A DNA stretch of 8,254 bases from Geoanaerobacter sp043725245 (lineage in GTDB: Bacteria > Desulfobacterota > Desulfuromonadia > Geobacterales > DSM-12255), in assembly GCA_043725245.1 (NCBI GenBank), contig JAYSLX010000117.1, forward strand, positions 1-8,254, written 5' to 3'. The notes below the pieces were generated by a model that was not told the origin of the DNA, did no database searches, and saw only the letters and a list, made by a program, of their open reading frames with translations. The first letter of the stretch is position 1, and the number at the start of each line of letters is the position of its first letter. Of the stretch, positions 1-6,733 are shown piece by piece. The translations under genes and the position numbers were made by a program.

Positions 1-1200
1 CGCTACCATAACCGTCGTTGGGCCAAAAACTTCTTTTTCCAAAGGGTGTTCGGGGTCGTCCAGCATGCCGGCATCAGCCAGAAAGACGCACGCTTGAGCC
101 CGGCCGTCTGCGTCTGAACCGGCTGTCAACTTTTCCACGCCCGTCTGCTGCAACAGGCGGGCGACCCCTTGTTCGTAATTTTTCAATATCCCCTGACTGA
201 GCATTACGGCAGGTTCCTTTTGTCCTATCGCTTCAGCAAATTGCTGGCAGAAACGGTCAAACGCCTCACTCTTGAAACCTATCACAAGCCCTGGTTTAGT
301 GCAGAACTGACCGGACCCCAGGGTTACTGAAGCCGCTAACCCGGTAGCGATAGCCTCGCCACGTTCCGCAAGTGCCCCCGGCAGCAGGATGACCGGATTG
401 ATACTGGACATTTCAGCAAACACAGGTATCGGCTCAGGGCGCTGTGCAGCCATGTTGCAGAGGGCCCGCCCGCCGTTCAGCGATCCAGTAAAAGCGACCG
501 CTTTTATTGCAGGGGCTTTCACCAGTGTTGCCCCGACAGTTCCTCCAAAGACCATACCGAAAACACCCGTCGGCATGTTACTGATGTCAATGGCACGAAC
601 AATCGCCTGCCCCACAAGTTCCGAGGTAGCCGGATGGCTCGGATGGGCTTTGATTACGACAGGGCATCCTGCCGCAAGGGCAGAGGCTGTGTCGCCACCC
701 GCGACCGAAAAAGCCAGGGGGAAATTACTGGCCCCGAAAACTGCTACCGGTCCTATGCCTGTACGGTATTGCCGGATGTCGGGGCGCGGCAACGGTTGGC
801 GCTGAGGAAGAGCAGTGTCGATACGAGCACCTAGAAAATCCCCGCGTCGGACCACTGCTGCAAACAGACGCAGCTGGTTGCTGGTACGCAGACGTTCACC
901 ACGCACCCGCGCTTCAGGAAATCCCGTTTCCTGCATCACCAGCTGAACGAATGCATCATCCAGGGCATCAAGTTCGCCGGCGATAACCTCCAGGAATGCA
1001 GCCCGTTTCTCAATGCCAGTCTTCCGATAGACCGGATATGCTCGGGCTGCCGCAGCGACCGCATCTTCAATTTCCTGTTCGGATGCCTGGTAAAACCTGA
1101 AGGGAAGCGCCTCTCCAGTTGCAGCAACGTAAGAAGTAAATACATCACCGGATGCGCCATAACGTTTTCCATCGATAAACTGCTTGCCAATAATAATCAT
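1..1200 (-). CDS. NAD(P)-dependent aldehyde dehydrogenase, KGSADH-like (C-terminus cut off by window edge)
   Basis: The frame is open from ATG at 1200 to the left edge, giving 400 residues of an enzyme that is usually a little over 500 aa. It should oxidise an aldehyde to the acid with NAD(P)+ in the cytoplasm. Visible motifs are ASNFP (Asn159) and VVIKAHP (Lys184) of the coenzyme-binding region, FTGS (237-240), FAEMSSINP with the general base Glu263, GQFCTKPGL with catalytic Cys300, and EVFGP (390-394). The GASNFPLAFSVAGGDTASAL block, AHPSHPATSE and GQFCTKPGL resemble the alpha-ketoglutaric semialdehyde (2,5-dioxovalerate) dehydrogenase/Vibrio fatty aldehyde dehydrogenase group more than classical ALDHs. 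The real substrate is not readable from sequence. It starts only 10 bp after the AOR stop, behind GGGAG with a 5-nt spacer, so it is almost certainly co-transcribed with AOR. Family confidence is high; substrate confidence is low. Confidence 0.93.
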   Translation of the reverse strand, partial: MIIIGKQFIDGKRYGASGDVFTSYVAATGEALPFRFYQASEQEIEDAVAAAARAYPVYRKTGIEKRAAFLEVIAGELDALDDAFVQLVMQETGFPEARVRGERLRTSNQLRLFAAVVRRGDFLGARIDTALPQRQPLPRPDIRQYRTGIGPVAVFGASNFPLAFSVAGGDTASALAAGCPVVIKAHPSHPATSELVGQAIVRAIDISNMPTGVFGMVFGGTVGATLVKAPAIKAVAFTGSLNGGRALCNMAAQRPEPIPVFAEMSSINPVILLPGALAERGEAIATGLAASVTLGSGQFCTKPGLVIGFKSEAFDRFCQQFAEAIGQKEPAVMLSQGILKNYEQGVARLLQQTGVEKLTAGSDADGRAQACVFLADAGMLDDPEHPLEKEVFGPTTVMVA

Positions 1201-1210
1201 TGCCTCTCCC

Positions 1211-3046
1211 TTATTCTGGCAACAACCCTTCCATCTCTTTTGTGAAAACAGCCCAGACCTTCTGCTTGAGCTGGGCGAAGAACTCCGCTGTAACAAAGTT
1301 GGGCAGCGTAACATTGGGGTTCGGATGCTCGAACACTTGACCCGGCAGGGTATATTCATCATCCTTGAAGCCTTGGCGAAGTTCCAGCGCCAACCCTCTC
1401 AGATAAGCCCGGCGCACGGCAGCGACTATATCTTCCGACTTTATCTCAAGCCCGGTTGCCTCCCGGATCGCATTAACGATTAACTCATGCCCCATGCCAA
1501 CACCGACGAACTTACAGAGGCCAATCATGTCGTAGCCTACCTGCAGGAGCCCGTTCACGGTGATGGCATTTGCCCAGTCGTCGAGGCCGGTTTTCCCCTC
1601 TTTGGCCAGGTACATGTGCGTTCCCATCGACATATGCCCCCCGGCAATGGCGAAAGCGTAGGCAGGATTGGTCTCGGGGAGATAGGCGGGCAGTTCCAGT
1701 CCCTTTACATGCATGGCGTAAGCAGTCTCGCCGAGCTCTTCAGAGAGCCTCTTGAGTCCCTGCCCGATTGGACCAAGCTCGCCTTGACCAGTCTGAGTAA
1801 TCAGTTCCTTTATTTTTTCGAACTGGCCAAAGACAGCCCCATTGAACAGAGGTTTAGCAGGGTGTCGCTCGTTGTAATCGAGTACATAGGAAATGGTGGT
1901 TCCGAGAGAAATGGCATCCATTCCCAGCTGGTCGCACATATGGATCAGTTCTGTGACCTGCCTACCATCGCTAATGCCGAGGTTTGACCCAAACAGAATG
2001 AGTGGTTCGAAATCAAACTTTGCCGCAAAGCTACCCCTGCTACCGTCTGGATTGCGCTGAAACAGGTTGTTATGACACCGGATGCCGCAGCGGAAGCAGC
2101 CTTCGCTGATAATATCGAAATCTTTTTCAACATTTTTGTGGAACAGTCCCTCGACCGCGTCATCTCCCCTGGGGCGGAAATTGTTTTCTGGAACTGCATG
2201 GAACGCCTGCAATACCTCAATGTTGGCCCAAGTCCCGCCGGCGCCTCCCTGACTCACCGGCTGAAACCTGGCAGAACCGCCGTTATTCATGACATTCCGG
2301 TTTATGTCACGCATCACGGGGGTGATCTTGTCGATTTTATCCGTGCTCTGTGCTACTATTGCGATGAGGTTCTTATACCCCATCATGCTCCCCATCCCGC
2401 CACGGCCAGCAAAACGGGACTTTGCCTCACCTGACTTCAGCTGGTTTTCAGTGCTCAAGACAACAGCTCCCATGAAAACATTCGAGTAGTTTTCACCGCC
2501 AGGACCGATTACCGCAAAATGTGCGTCAGCATACTCTGCTTGCAATACCATGATCTTTTCGTGACTGGTGAGACCCAACAAGTGACCGGCTGGCTTAAGC
2601 ACTATCTGCGGTCCATCAACACCCTCACTAAATACCGCATACACTGCTGTGGCAGAGCGATTTTCAAAAATTACCTCATCGACTCCGGTCCACTTCAGTT
2701 TGCTGCCGAATTTTCCGCTACCGGCAGACCACATGGCTGCGGGCAGCCCCTTGCTTGACTGCTTGAGAGGACTATAGGCGGAGAAATACGCTCGCAGGCC
2801 GGTCATGACACTGGTTCCTGTCAAGAGTCCTATGTTCAGGATCAAAGGATTTTCCTGACAGTACGCTAAAGAAATCTTCCTCTCTGCCAGAATTTGATAC
2901 GAACGCCCAAACCCGCCGAAGACATCTTCGAGATTGCGACAAGGGAGATCTTCCTGGGTTACGGTTCCAGTTTCCAGATCTACGGTGCACCGCCGATAGA
3001 GTACTGAGGATGGATCAACTGTTGGATTTTGACTTAGTATGCGCAT
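1211..3046 (-). CDS. aor: Aldehyde:ferredoxin oxidoreductase (tungsten-containing AOR family)
   Basis: The 611-aa protein (from ATG 3046) belongs to the AOR family, which oxidises aldehydes to carboxylic acids with ferredoxin as acceptor, using a tungsto-bispyranopterin and one 4Fe-4S cluster. Residues in this numbering: an N-terminal GGFGRSYQIL segment (about 44-53), the pterin-binding AGRGGMGSMMGYKN (213-226), the cluster motif CFRCGIRC (Cys317, 320, 324) and the distal fourth cysteine in DMIGLC (Cys511). FDFEPLILFGSNLGI and HVKGLELPAY are further family blocks. The length fits the roughly 600-aa family. The frame can extend 14 codons to GTG 3088, but ATG 3046 has a GAGGAG ribosome site and the GTG has only a weak one. 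There is no signal peptide, so it is cytoplasmic. It follows a MoaD-like carrier gene by 107 bp and precedes an aldehyde dehydrogenase by 10 bp. Substrate range and physiological direction are unknown; some AORs also reduce acids. Confidence 0.95.
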   Translation of the reverse strand: MRILSQNPTVDPSSVLYRRCTVDLETGTVTQEDLPCRNLEDVFGGFGRSYQILAERKISLAYCQENPLILNIGLLTGTSVMTGLRAYFSAYSPLKQSSKGLPAAMWSAGSGKFGSKLKWTGVDEVIFENRSATAVYAVFSEGVDGPQIVLKPAGHLLGLTSHEKIMVLQAEYADAHFAVIGPGGENYSNVFMGAVVLSTENQLKSGEAKSRFAGRGGMGSMMGYKNLIAIVAQSTDKIDKITPVMRDINRNVMNNGGSARFQPVSQGGAGGTWANIEVLQAFHAVPENNFRPRGDDAVEGLFHKNVEKDFDIISEGCFRCGIRCHNNLFQRNPDGSRGSFAAKFDFEPLILFGSNLGISDGRQVTELIHMCDQLGMDAISLGTTISYVLDYNERHPAKPLFNGAVFGQFEKIKELITQTGQGELGPIGQGLKRLSEELGETAYAMHVKGLELPAYLPETNPAYAFAIAGGHMSMGTHMYLAKEGKTGLDDWANAITVNGLLQVGYDMIGLCKFVGVGMGHELIVNAIREATGLEIKSEDIVAAVRRAYLRGLALELRQGFKDDEYTLPGQVFEHPNPNVTLPNFVTAEFFAQLKQKVWAVFTKEMEGLLPE

Positions 3047-3050
3047 ACGG

Positions 3051-3056
3051 CTCCTC
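3051..3056 (-). promoter_or_regulatory. Ribosome binding site fixing the AOR start at 3046
   Basis: GAGGAG reads on the minus strand with a 4-nt spacer to ATG 3044-3046. It is the best Shine-Dalgarno match near either possible AOR start. The alternative GTG at 3086-3088 has only a weak GAAAG-like sequence before it. Confidence 0.65.
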
Positions 3057-3153
3057 ACAAAATCGAAAATCTCTCTTTTTGAAGTCACATTTCTTTCATA
3101 TCAATACGGCAAAGACGAAATTCAAAGATGAAAACGAACTGAACTATCCTGTA

Positions 3154-3375
3154 TCAACCGCCGTCGAGCAAAGGAAGGAACGAAACCGTATCAGCATCCT
3201 GCACCACGTCATCGGGAGATGCATGAATCCCATTTAAGAGTTTTATGATATTGGGCGCGTGGAGACCGAGATTTTCCGCAATATAAGAGATCGTGACACC
3301 ATCAGGATAGTTGCGGACCTCATTTTCGAATCGTCCAATACAAAACGAGGCGTAGAGCTTCACCTTGACTTGCAT
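3154..3375 (-). CDS. MoaD/ThiS-family sulfur carrier protein
   Basis: This 73-aa protein has the size and form of a beta-grasp ubiquitin-like sulfur carrier. It opens with a beta strand (MQVKVKLYASF), has a hydrophobic middle (TISYIAENLGL), contains NGIHAS, and ends DADTVSFLPLLDGG. The C-terminal Gly72-Gly73 is the residue pair that such carriers have adenylated and converted to thiocarboxylate to deliver sulfur, in molybdopterin synthesis for MoaD. As the first gene before an AOR, it probably supplies dithiolene sulfur to the pterin that binds tungsten in AOR, in place of or beside the housekeeping MoaD; that link is inference from position. No MoaE or MoeB partner is in the window. The ATG at 3375 has AAGGA with a 5-nt spacer and lies 28 nt after the -12 element of a sigma-54 promoter. 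ThiS-like function cannot be excluded by sequence alone. Confidence 0.88.
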   Translation of the reverse strand: MQVKVKLYASFCIGRFENEVRNYPDGVTISYIAENLGLHAPNIIKLLNGIHASPDDVVQDADTVSFLPLLDGG

Positions 3376-3401
3376 AAATATCCTTTTTTTGATGGCTCGC
3401 T

Positions 3402-3417
3402 AGCGACTTGCGTGCCA
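3402..3417 (-). promoter_or_regulatory. Sigma-54 (-24/-12) promoter of the moaD-like/aor/aldh unit
   Basis: The minus strand reads TGGCACG, four bases, then TCGCT, against the consensus TGGCACG-N4-TTGCW: one mismatch, with the required GG (3416-3415) and GC (3404-3403) exactly 10 bp apart. The predicted start is near 3391, giving a leader of about 16 nt that just holds the AAGGA ribosome site (3381-3385). Position, strand and element spacing all fit. Transcription would need RpoN and an AAA+ activator, neither of which is in the window. Confidence 0.8.
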
Positions 3418-3485
3418 CAAAATGATGGAACCTATTTCCAAAGCAGGCTTTTTAGTTTCCGCCCTGCCGGTGTCAATCTACGGTC

Positions 3486-3506
3486 TTGCTTGTGCGGCGT
3501 TAGCAA
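3486..3506. promoter_or_regulatory. Inverted repeat, candidate activator site upstream of the sigma-54 promoter
   Basis: TTGCT and AGCAA arms are separated by 11 bp that are themselves partly symmetric (GC, one base, GC in the centre). The centre is about 105 bp upstream of the predicted start at 3391, inside the usual range for sigma-54 enhancer sites. It is one copy with short arms, so it is a candidate only. The rest of 3418-3590 has no gene that I can support. Confidence 0.4.
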
Positions 3507-3590
3507 CATAAATGAAAACTACTTTTTTACTGCGTTTTATAGAGTTAAGCAGAAAACAAGAGACCACGCAAGGGGGCACGCGAAACTAAT

Positions 3591-3629
3591 TTAAATGAAA
3601 ATGGGCTAGGCATCATCGCCTAACCCATT
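3591..3629 (-). terminator. Intrinsic terminator after tRNA-Ala
   Basis: The minus strand forms a 12-bp stem (AATGGGTTAGGC with GCCTAGCCCATT, one G-U pair) around a 6-nt GATGAT loop. It is followed by a T-rich tract beginning TTCATTT. It starts 9 nt after the tRNA 3' end and separates the kinase/tRNA unit from the sigma-54 promoter downstream. Confidence 0.88.
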
Positions 3630-3637
3630 GTTATTAT

Positions 3638-3713
3638 TGGTGGAGATGAACGGGATCGAACCGTCGGCCTATGCGTTGCGAACGCATCGCTCTCCCAGCT
3701 GAGCTACATCCCC
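3638..3713 (-). tRNA. tRNA-Ala (anticodon CGC)
   Basis: The 76-nt sequence folds as a complete cloverleaf. The acceptor stem is GGGGATG/CATCTCC with a G3:U70 wobble, the main identity element of alanine tRNA. The D arm is GCTC/GAGC, the anticodon stem is ATGCG/CGCAT with loop TTCGCAA (anticodon CGC at 3678-3680), and the T arm carries TTCGATC. The discriminator is A and the terminal CCA is encoded. It decodes GCG. It stands alone, 146 bp after the kinase stop, and is followed at once by a terminator. No integrase or att-like repeat is seen beside it. Confidence 0.97.
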
Positions 3714-3724
3714 AATATTCTTTC

Positions 3725-3753
3725 ATAATCCGGGCAGATTCACCTCGCCCCAA
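3725..3753 (-). promoter_or_regulatory. Weak candidate sigma-70 promoter for tRNA-Ala
   Basis: The minus strand has TTGGGG (3753-3748), a 17-nt spacer and GATTAT (3730-3725), ending 11 nt before the mature tRNA. The hexamers match consensus at 3/6 and 4/6 only. Spacing and position are right, but the tRNA could instead be cut from a transcript reading through from the kinase gene. I see nothing else in the 146 bp between kinase and tRNA. Confidence 0.3.
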
Positions 3754-3859
3754 ATCGCTGATCATGTATCACAAATGAGCTCGGAATGCTACCCCAATAG
3801 AAGCCGAAGAAACAATCAGCGTCGGTCCTACCTCTGACAACTTCGACTGCAGGATGGGT

Positions 3860-6226
3860 TTAATCACGCTGGACTGGCGGAGGCGGGTCCACCGGAATGA
3901 TAATAGTGAACTCAACTCCCACACCAGGATAGTTGTTGACCTGAATTTTGCCCCCATGATTGGTAACGATTCGGTTGGCTATGGGAAGGCCAAGTCCGGT
4001 ACCACTCTCCTTGGTCGTGAAGAACGGATTAAATATGTTGCTGAGCGAGTTTATCGGAATCCCTCCTCCGGTATCAGCGACCTTTACGATGACCGAATCA
4101 TGCCCTCCCTGCTTGCTACCGGCAACAGTAATCTTTATTTCTCCGGACCCTCCCTGCATTGACTCCAATGCATTGGCGAAAAGGTTTATGAAGACCTGCT
4201 TGAGCTGCTGTCCATCCCCGAGTAACGACAGTATCTTGGCCGGGAATTTGCGAATAACCGTGATGCAGCTCTCCTCGTAAACCGGCATAACCACTGCCAA
4301 CGCCTCCTCGATTACCCCCTGAATGGCGCAGACTGAATAGCAGAGAGTTGATTTACGGGAGAACGACAGGATATCGGTAAGCATCTTTTCCAAACGGCCC
4401 ACTTCACCGACTATTGTAGCAACATAACCCGCCTCCGCTGTCGTCTTGGGAAGCTTTCGCTGCAAGCGCCTTGCAAAGCCTCCAATCGAGACCAGCGGGC
4501 TTTTGAGCTCATGGGCAATACCTGCTGCCATTTCGCCGATGGTTGCCAGACGCTCTCCATGCAGAAGCCGCTCCTGAGCGTCGCTCAGCCTCCGGTTTGC
4601 ATCTTCGATCCGGTTATAGAGAAGAGAATTTTCTATGGCCATCCCTGCCTGGTTGGTAAAAAGCTGAAGGAACCTGAGGTCTTCCTTGACGATTGGCCGA
4701 GAACTGGTCGGGTTATCCACGATCACGACACCAAGAACCTTATCTTTGGAGAGAAGTGGCATGGCGGCAAAGGAAGATATACGGAACATCTTTACGAATT
4801 CTCGATCCACATACTTGTTACGCGAAGTATCCGGCACGAATATCAGCCGCCGTTCCATAACGGCACGCGAAGCCATGTTCTTCGATTTGTTAAGATCCAA
4901 CCGGCTGGCACGTACCAGTGAACTGAATTCCGAGTTTTGCTGGTGAGCCATTTCCTCTTCAGAGATATCCCATCGGCTGGAGAGGTTGCTGTCCATGTCC
5001 AGAAGCGGCCGGGAGAGACCGGCAGCAGTCTCCCGGGTTACACCAAGCATCCCCTGCATAACCTCTGCACGTTCGTTTATCAGAAACAGCATGGCCCGTT
5101 CGAACAGTGAATCCGTTCCGCTGGTAAGACCTGAAAGTATGAGGTGCATCAGCTTGTTGAGGCGAATCGTGGAGAGCATTGTATTGCTCAAACGATACAG
5201 GAGAGCCAACTCCTTCAGCTTGTGGTCATTCTCCTGGCTGAGCCGCAGGACATGCTGATAGTTGTTTGCGCCAGCAATTGCATTGGAAATCAGCATGCCC
5301 ATACTCTCGAAAAGTTCGCGGTCCTCTTCTGAAAAATTCTGGCACTCTCCTTGGTGGCCTCGTTTGCCGAAAAAGGTCATTGTGCCATGAACCCGGTTCT
5401 CGAACTTAAGCGGCACACAGACATATGAAGGGGGAAGATCTTCGTCGGAGATCAGGTCGTTGATAAGTAACGATATCCCGCTATGACGCACCTTTGCAGA
5501 ACAGAGATCTTCTATCTCCAGAAGAGTCGAAAGGCTACGACGAACACTGCTGCGGATCCGGTGCTGGCGAAGCGGGTCAACCCCTTCTCCCCTCTCAAGA
5601 CGAAAAATGGTGCAGCAGGAACCGCTCTGCTTGTAACATGTATCGAGGATTGGCGTAAAGAGAGCCTCAGGAGCAAGCGATCTATTGAGAAGTGCTCCCA
5701 ATTCACTCAGCATGGTCAGATTAGAGATCCGGCGCTGAGAACCTGCAGAGAGCCCTATGCGCTGAAATATCCCTGCAATGACCACCAGTATGTCCTGAAG
5801 GAGTTCCATGTCCGAATCATCGGGGGATTTTTCTGTATTTCGTCCGAGCGTCACAACCCCGTATACCCTCCGATCATCGATTACGGGAAACGCACTGAAG
5901 TGGGACTCGTTTCCCTTAACCACCTCTTGAGAATGGAGTTCACTCGAAGGCCCACTGACGGGCTCACGAAGAGCGGCACAGCGACCGGCAATCCCCTGGC
6001 CGAACGGAATCAGGCAGGGAAGCATGCTACGGGAAACAGCCGTGGAAACTTCATGGACTAGATGACGTCGACTGTCATCACAGAGATAAATGCCTACAGA
6101 CTGGCAGGAGAAGGTGGAAGCGAGAAACCTTGCAAGTGATTTGAGACGATGCAGATAGGAGAGACTTGCGGAATTGGCGATCCTCACCGCTTTGCTTAAG
6201 AGAGTGTATCTGTCTTTGCCTGGCAT
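3860..6226 (-). CDS. Cytoplasmic multi-GAF sensor histidine kinase (NtrB-like core)
   Basis: From ATG 6226 the protein is 788 aa. Three GAF-like sensory regions are inferred at about 20-160, 165-320 and 335-535; the repeated pattern is a variable N-terminal half and a strand such as YGVVTLG, HGTMTFFG or LGVVIVDN near the end. A linker helix follows, then the dimerisation domain with the phospho-accepting His572 in GIAHELKSPL. The ATPase domain shows the N box (INLFANALES, Asn685), G1 (DTGGGI, Asp718), the F box (FNPFF) and G2 (GTGLGL). No signal peptide or membrane helix is evident, so it should sense a soluble ligand, redox state or partner protein in the cytoplasm; the ligand is unknown. 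The frame is open up to 6367 inside dksA, but ATG 6226 lies clear of dksA; its ribosome site is weak, and GTG 6232 is an alternative. No response regulator is adjacent in the window. Shared transcription with dksA (55-bp gap) is likely. Confidence 0.92.
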   Translation of the reverse strand: MPGKDRYTLLSKAVRIANSASLSYLHRLKSLARFLASTFSCQSVGIYLCDDSRRHLVHEVSTAVSRSMLPCLIPFGQGIAGRCAALREPVSGPSSELHSQEVVKGNESHFSAFPVIDDRRVYGVVTLGRNTEKSPDDSDMELLQDILVVIAGIFQRIGLSAGSQRRISNLTMLSELGALLNRSLAPEALFTPILDTCYKQSGSCCTIFRLERGEGVDPLRQHRIRSSVRRSLSTLLEIEDLCSAKVRHSGISLLINDLISDEDLPPSYVCVPLKFENRVHGTMTFFGKRGHQGECQNFSEEDRELFESMGMLISNAIAGANNYQHVLRLSQENDHKLKELALLYRLSNTMLSTIRLNKLMHLILSGLTSGTDSLFERAMLFLINERAEVMQGMLGVTRETAAGLSRPLLDMDSNLSSRWDISEEEMAHQQNSEFSSLVRASRLDLNKSKNMASRAVMERRLIFVPDTSRNKYVDREFVKMFRISSFAAMPLLSKDKVLGVVIVDNPTSSRPIVKEDLRFLQLFTNQAGMAIENSLLYNRIEDANRRLSDAQERLLHGERLATIGEMAAGIAHELKSPLVSIGGFARRLQRKLPKTTAEAGYVATIVGEVGRLEKMLTDILSFSRKSTLCYSVCAIQGVIEEALAVVMPVYEESCITVIRKFPAKILSLLGDGQQLKQVFINLFANALESMQGGSGEIKITVAGSKQGGHDSVIVKVADTGGGIPINSLSNIFNPFFTTKESGTGLGLPIANRIVTNHGGKIQVNNYPGVGVEFTIIIPVDPPPPVQRD

Positions 6227-6281
6227 GGGCACGCAGAATTCTTTCTTCCCTCGACAGAAGCAGTCTAAGGATAAAGGTGTA

Positions 6282-6638
6282 TCAGGGTATTTTTTCTTTA
6301 CGTTCCTGCTCCATCTTACAGTCGATGCAGAGGGTGGTAACCGGACGGGCCTTGAGGCGTGCCTCACCGATCTCTTCTTCGCACATTTCGCAGATACCGA
6401 ACGTCCCTTCGTCGATCCGCTCCAGTGCTTCCCGTATCTTGTTGATCAGCTTACGTTCCCGGCCCCTGATGCGAAGTTCAAAGCTGCGATCCGACTCTTG
6501 CGTTGCGCGATCATTCGGATCAGGGAAACAGGTGGTCTCTGCCGTCATCTCCGAAACGGTCTTGCCAGCATCATCCAACAGCACCCGCATCTCCTCAAGC
6601 AGCATGCCACGGAAATGTTCTAGTTTTGATTCTTCCAT
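6282..6638 (-). CDS. dksA: DksA/TraR-family RNA polymerase-binding regulator
   Basis: This 118-aa protein matches the DksA layout: a helical coiled coil with an acidic tip, then a C-terminal four-cysteine zinc finger. The tip FPDPNDRATQE carries Asp40 and Asp43, equivalent to the two aspartates of E. coli DksA that reach into the secondary channel of RNA polymerase. RERKLINKI and EIGEARLKARP are near-identical to E. coli blocks. The finger cysteines are 83, 86, 104 and 107 (CEMC, CIDC). DksA acts with ppGpp to reset transcription in the stringent response. It is about 30 residues shorter than the 151-aa E. coli protein at the N-terminus. ATG 6638 has a GGGGTGA ribosome site. A genome of this type may hold several DksA paralogues, so which copy this is cannot be said. 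Confidence 0.93.
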   Translation of the reverse strand: MEESKLEHFRGMLLEEMRVLLDDAGKTVSEMTAETTCFPDPNDRATQESDRSFELRIRGRERKLINKIREALERIDEGTFGICEMCEEEIGEARLKARPVTTLCIDCKMEQERKEKIP

Positions 6639-6662
6639 TTCATCACCCCACTACGTTTCTGC

Positions 6663-6688
6663 GTTTGAATCGATTATAGTATGCAAAC
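6663..6688. repeat. 26-bp inverted repeat over the dksA -10 box (candidate operator)
   Basis: The arms GTTTGAAT (6663-6670) and ATGCAAAC (6681-6688) are inverted copies with 7 of 8 positions matching, around a 10-bp centre that holds the TATAAT box. A dimeric repressor bound here would block RNA polymerase. No regulator for it can be named. Confidence 0.5.
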
Positions 6689-6702
6689 GATGGTTCTAAG
6701 TA
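6673..6702 (-). promoter_or_regulatory. Sigma-70 promoter of dksA
   Basis: A perfect TATAAT lies at 6678-6673 on the minus strand, placing the start near 6666, about 28 nt before the dksA ATG. The -35 is poor: the best choice is CTTAGA, 16 nt upstream, 3/6 to consensus. A weak -35 suggests help or control by a bound protein. Confidence 0.65.
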
Positions 6703-6706
6703 AAGT

Positions 6707-6725
6707 AAAAATGCTTAAACAGCAC
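6707..6725 (-). terminator. Weak possible terminator after radA
   Basis: On the minus strand GTGCT-GTTTA-AGCAT can form a 5-bp stem (one G-U) followed by a run of T. It lies 8 nt after the radA stop and before the dksA promoter, which is the right place. The stem is short and AT-rich, so termination would be inefficient at best. Confidence 0.3.
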
Positions 6726-6733
6726 ACAACCCG

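Noticed and set aside
1487..1987. A 166-aa plus-strand open frame
   Set aside because: It is antisense to the AOR coding region, which has all family motifs in the other frame.
3561..3582. CACGC repeats near the terminator as a second sigma-54 element
   Set aside because: GGCAC on the plus strand is not followed by GC at the 10-bp spacing, and no gene lies downstream on that strand.
3259..3594. A 111-aa plus-strand frame across the moaD-like gene and its upstream region
   Set aside because: It would be antisense to the sulfur carrier and cover its sigma-54 promoter; there is no domain.
3638..3713. tRNA-Ala as an integration (att) site of a genomic island
   Set aside because: No integrase gene, no repeat of the tRNA 3' end and no change in gene character is seen on either side.
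5483..6061. A 192-aa plus-strand open frame
   Set aside because: It lies entirely antisense to the kinase GAF regions, has no recognisable motif, and the minus-strand frame carries clear domains.
6166..6699. Overlapping plus-strand frames of 149 and 177 aa
   Set aside because: They run antisense through dksA and the kinase N-terminus, cross the dksA promoter, and show no family features.
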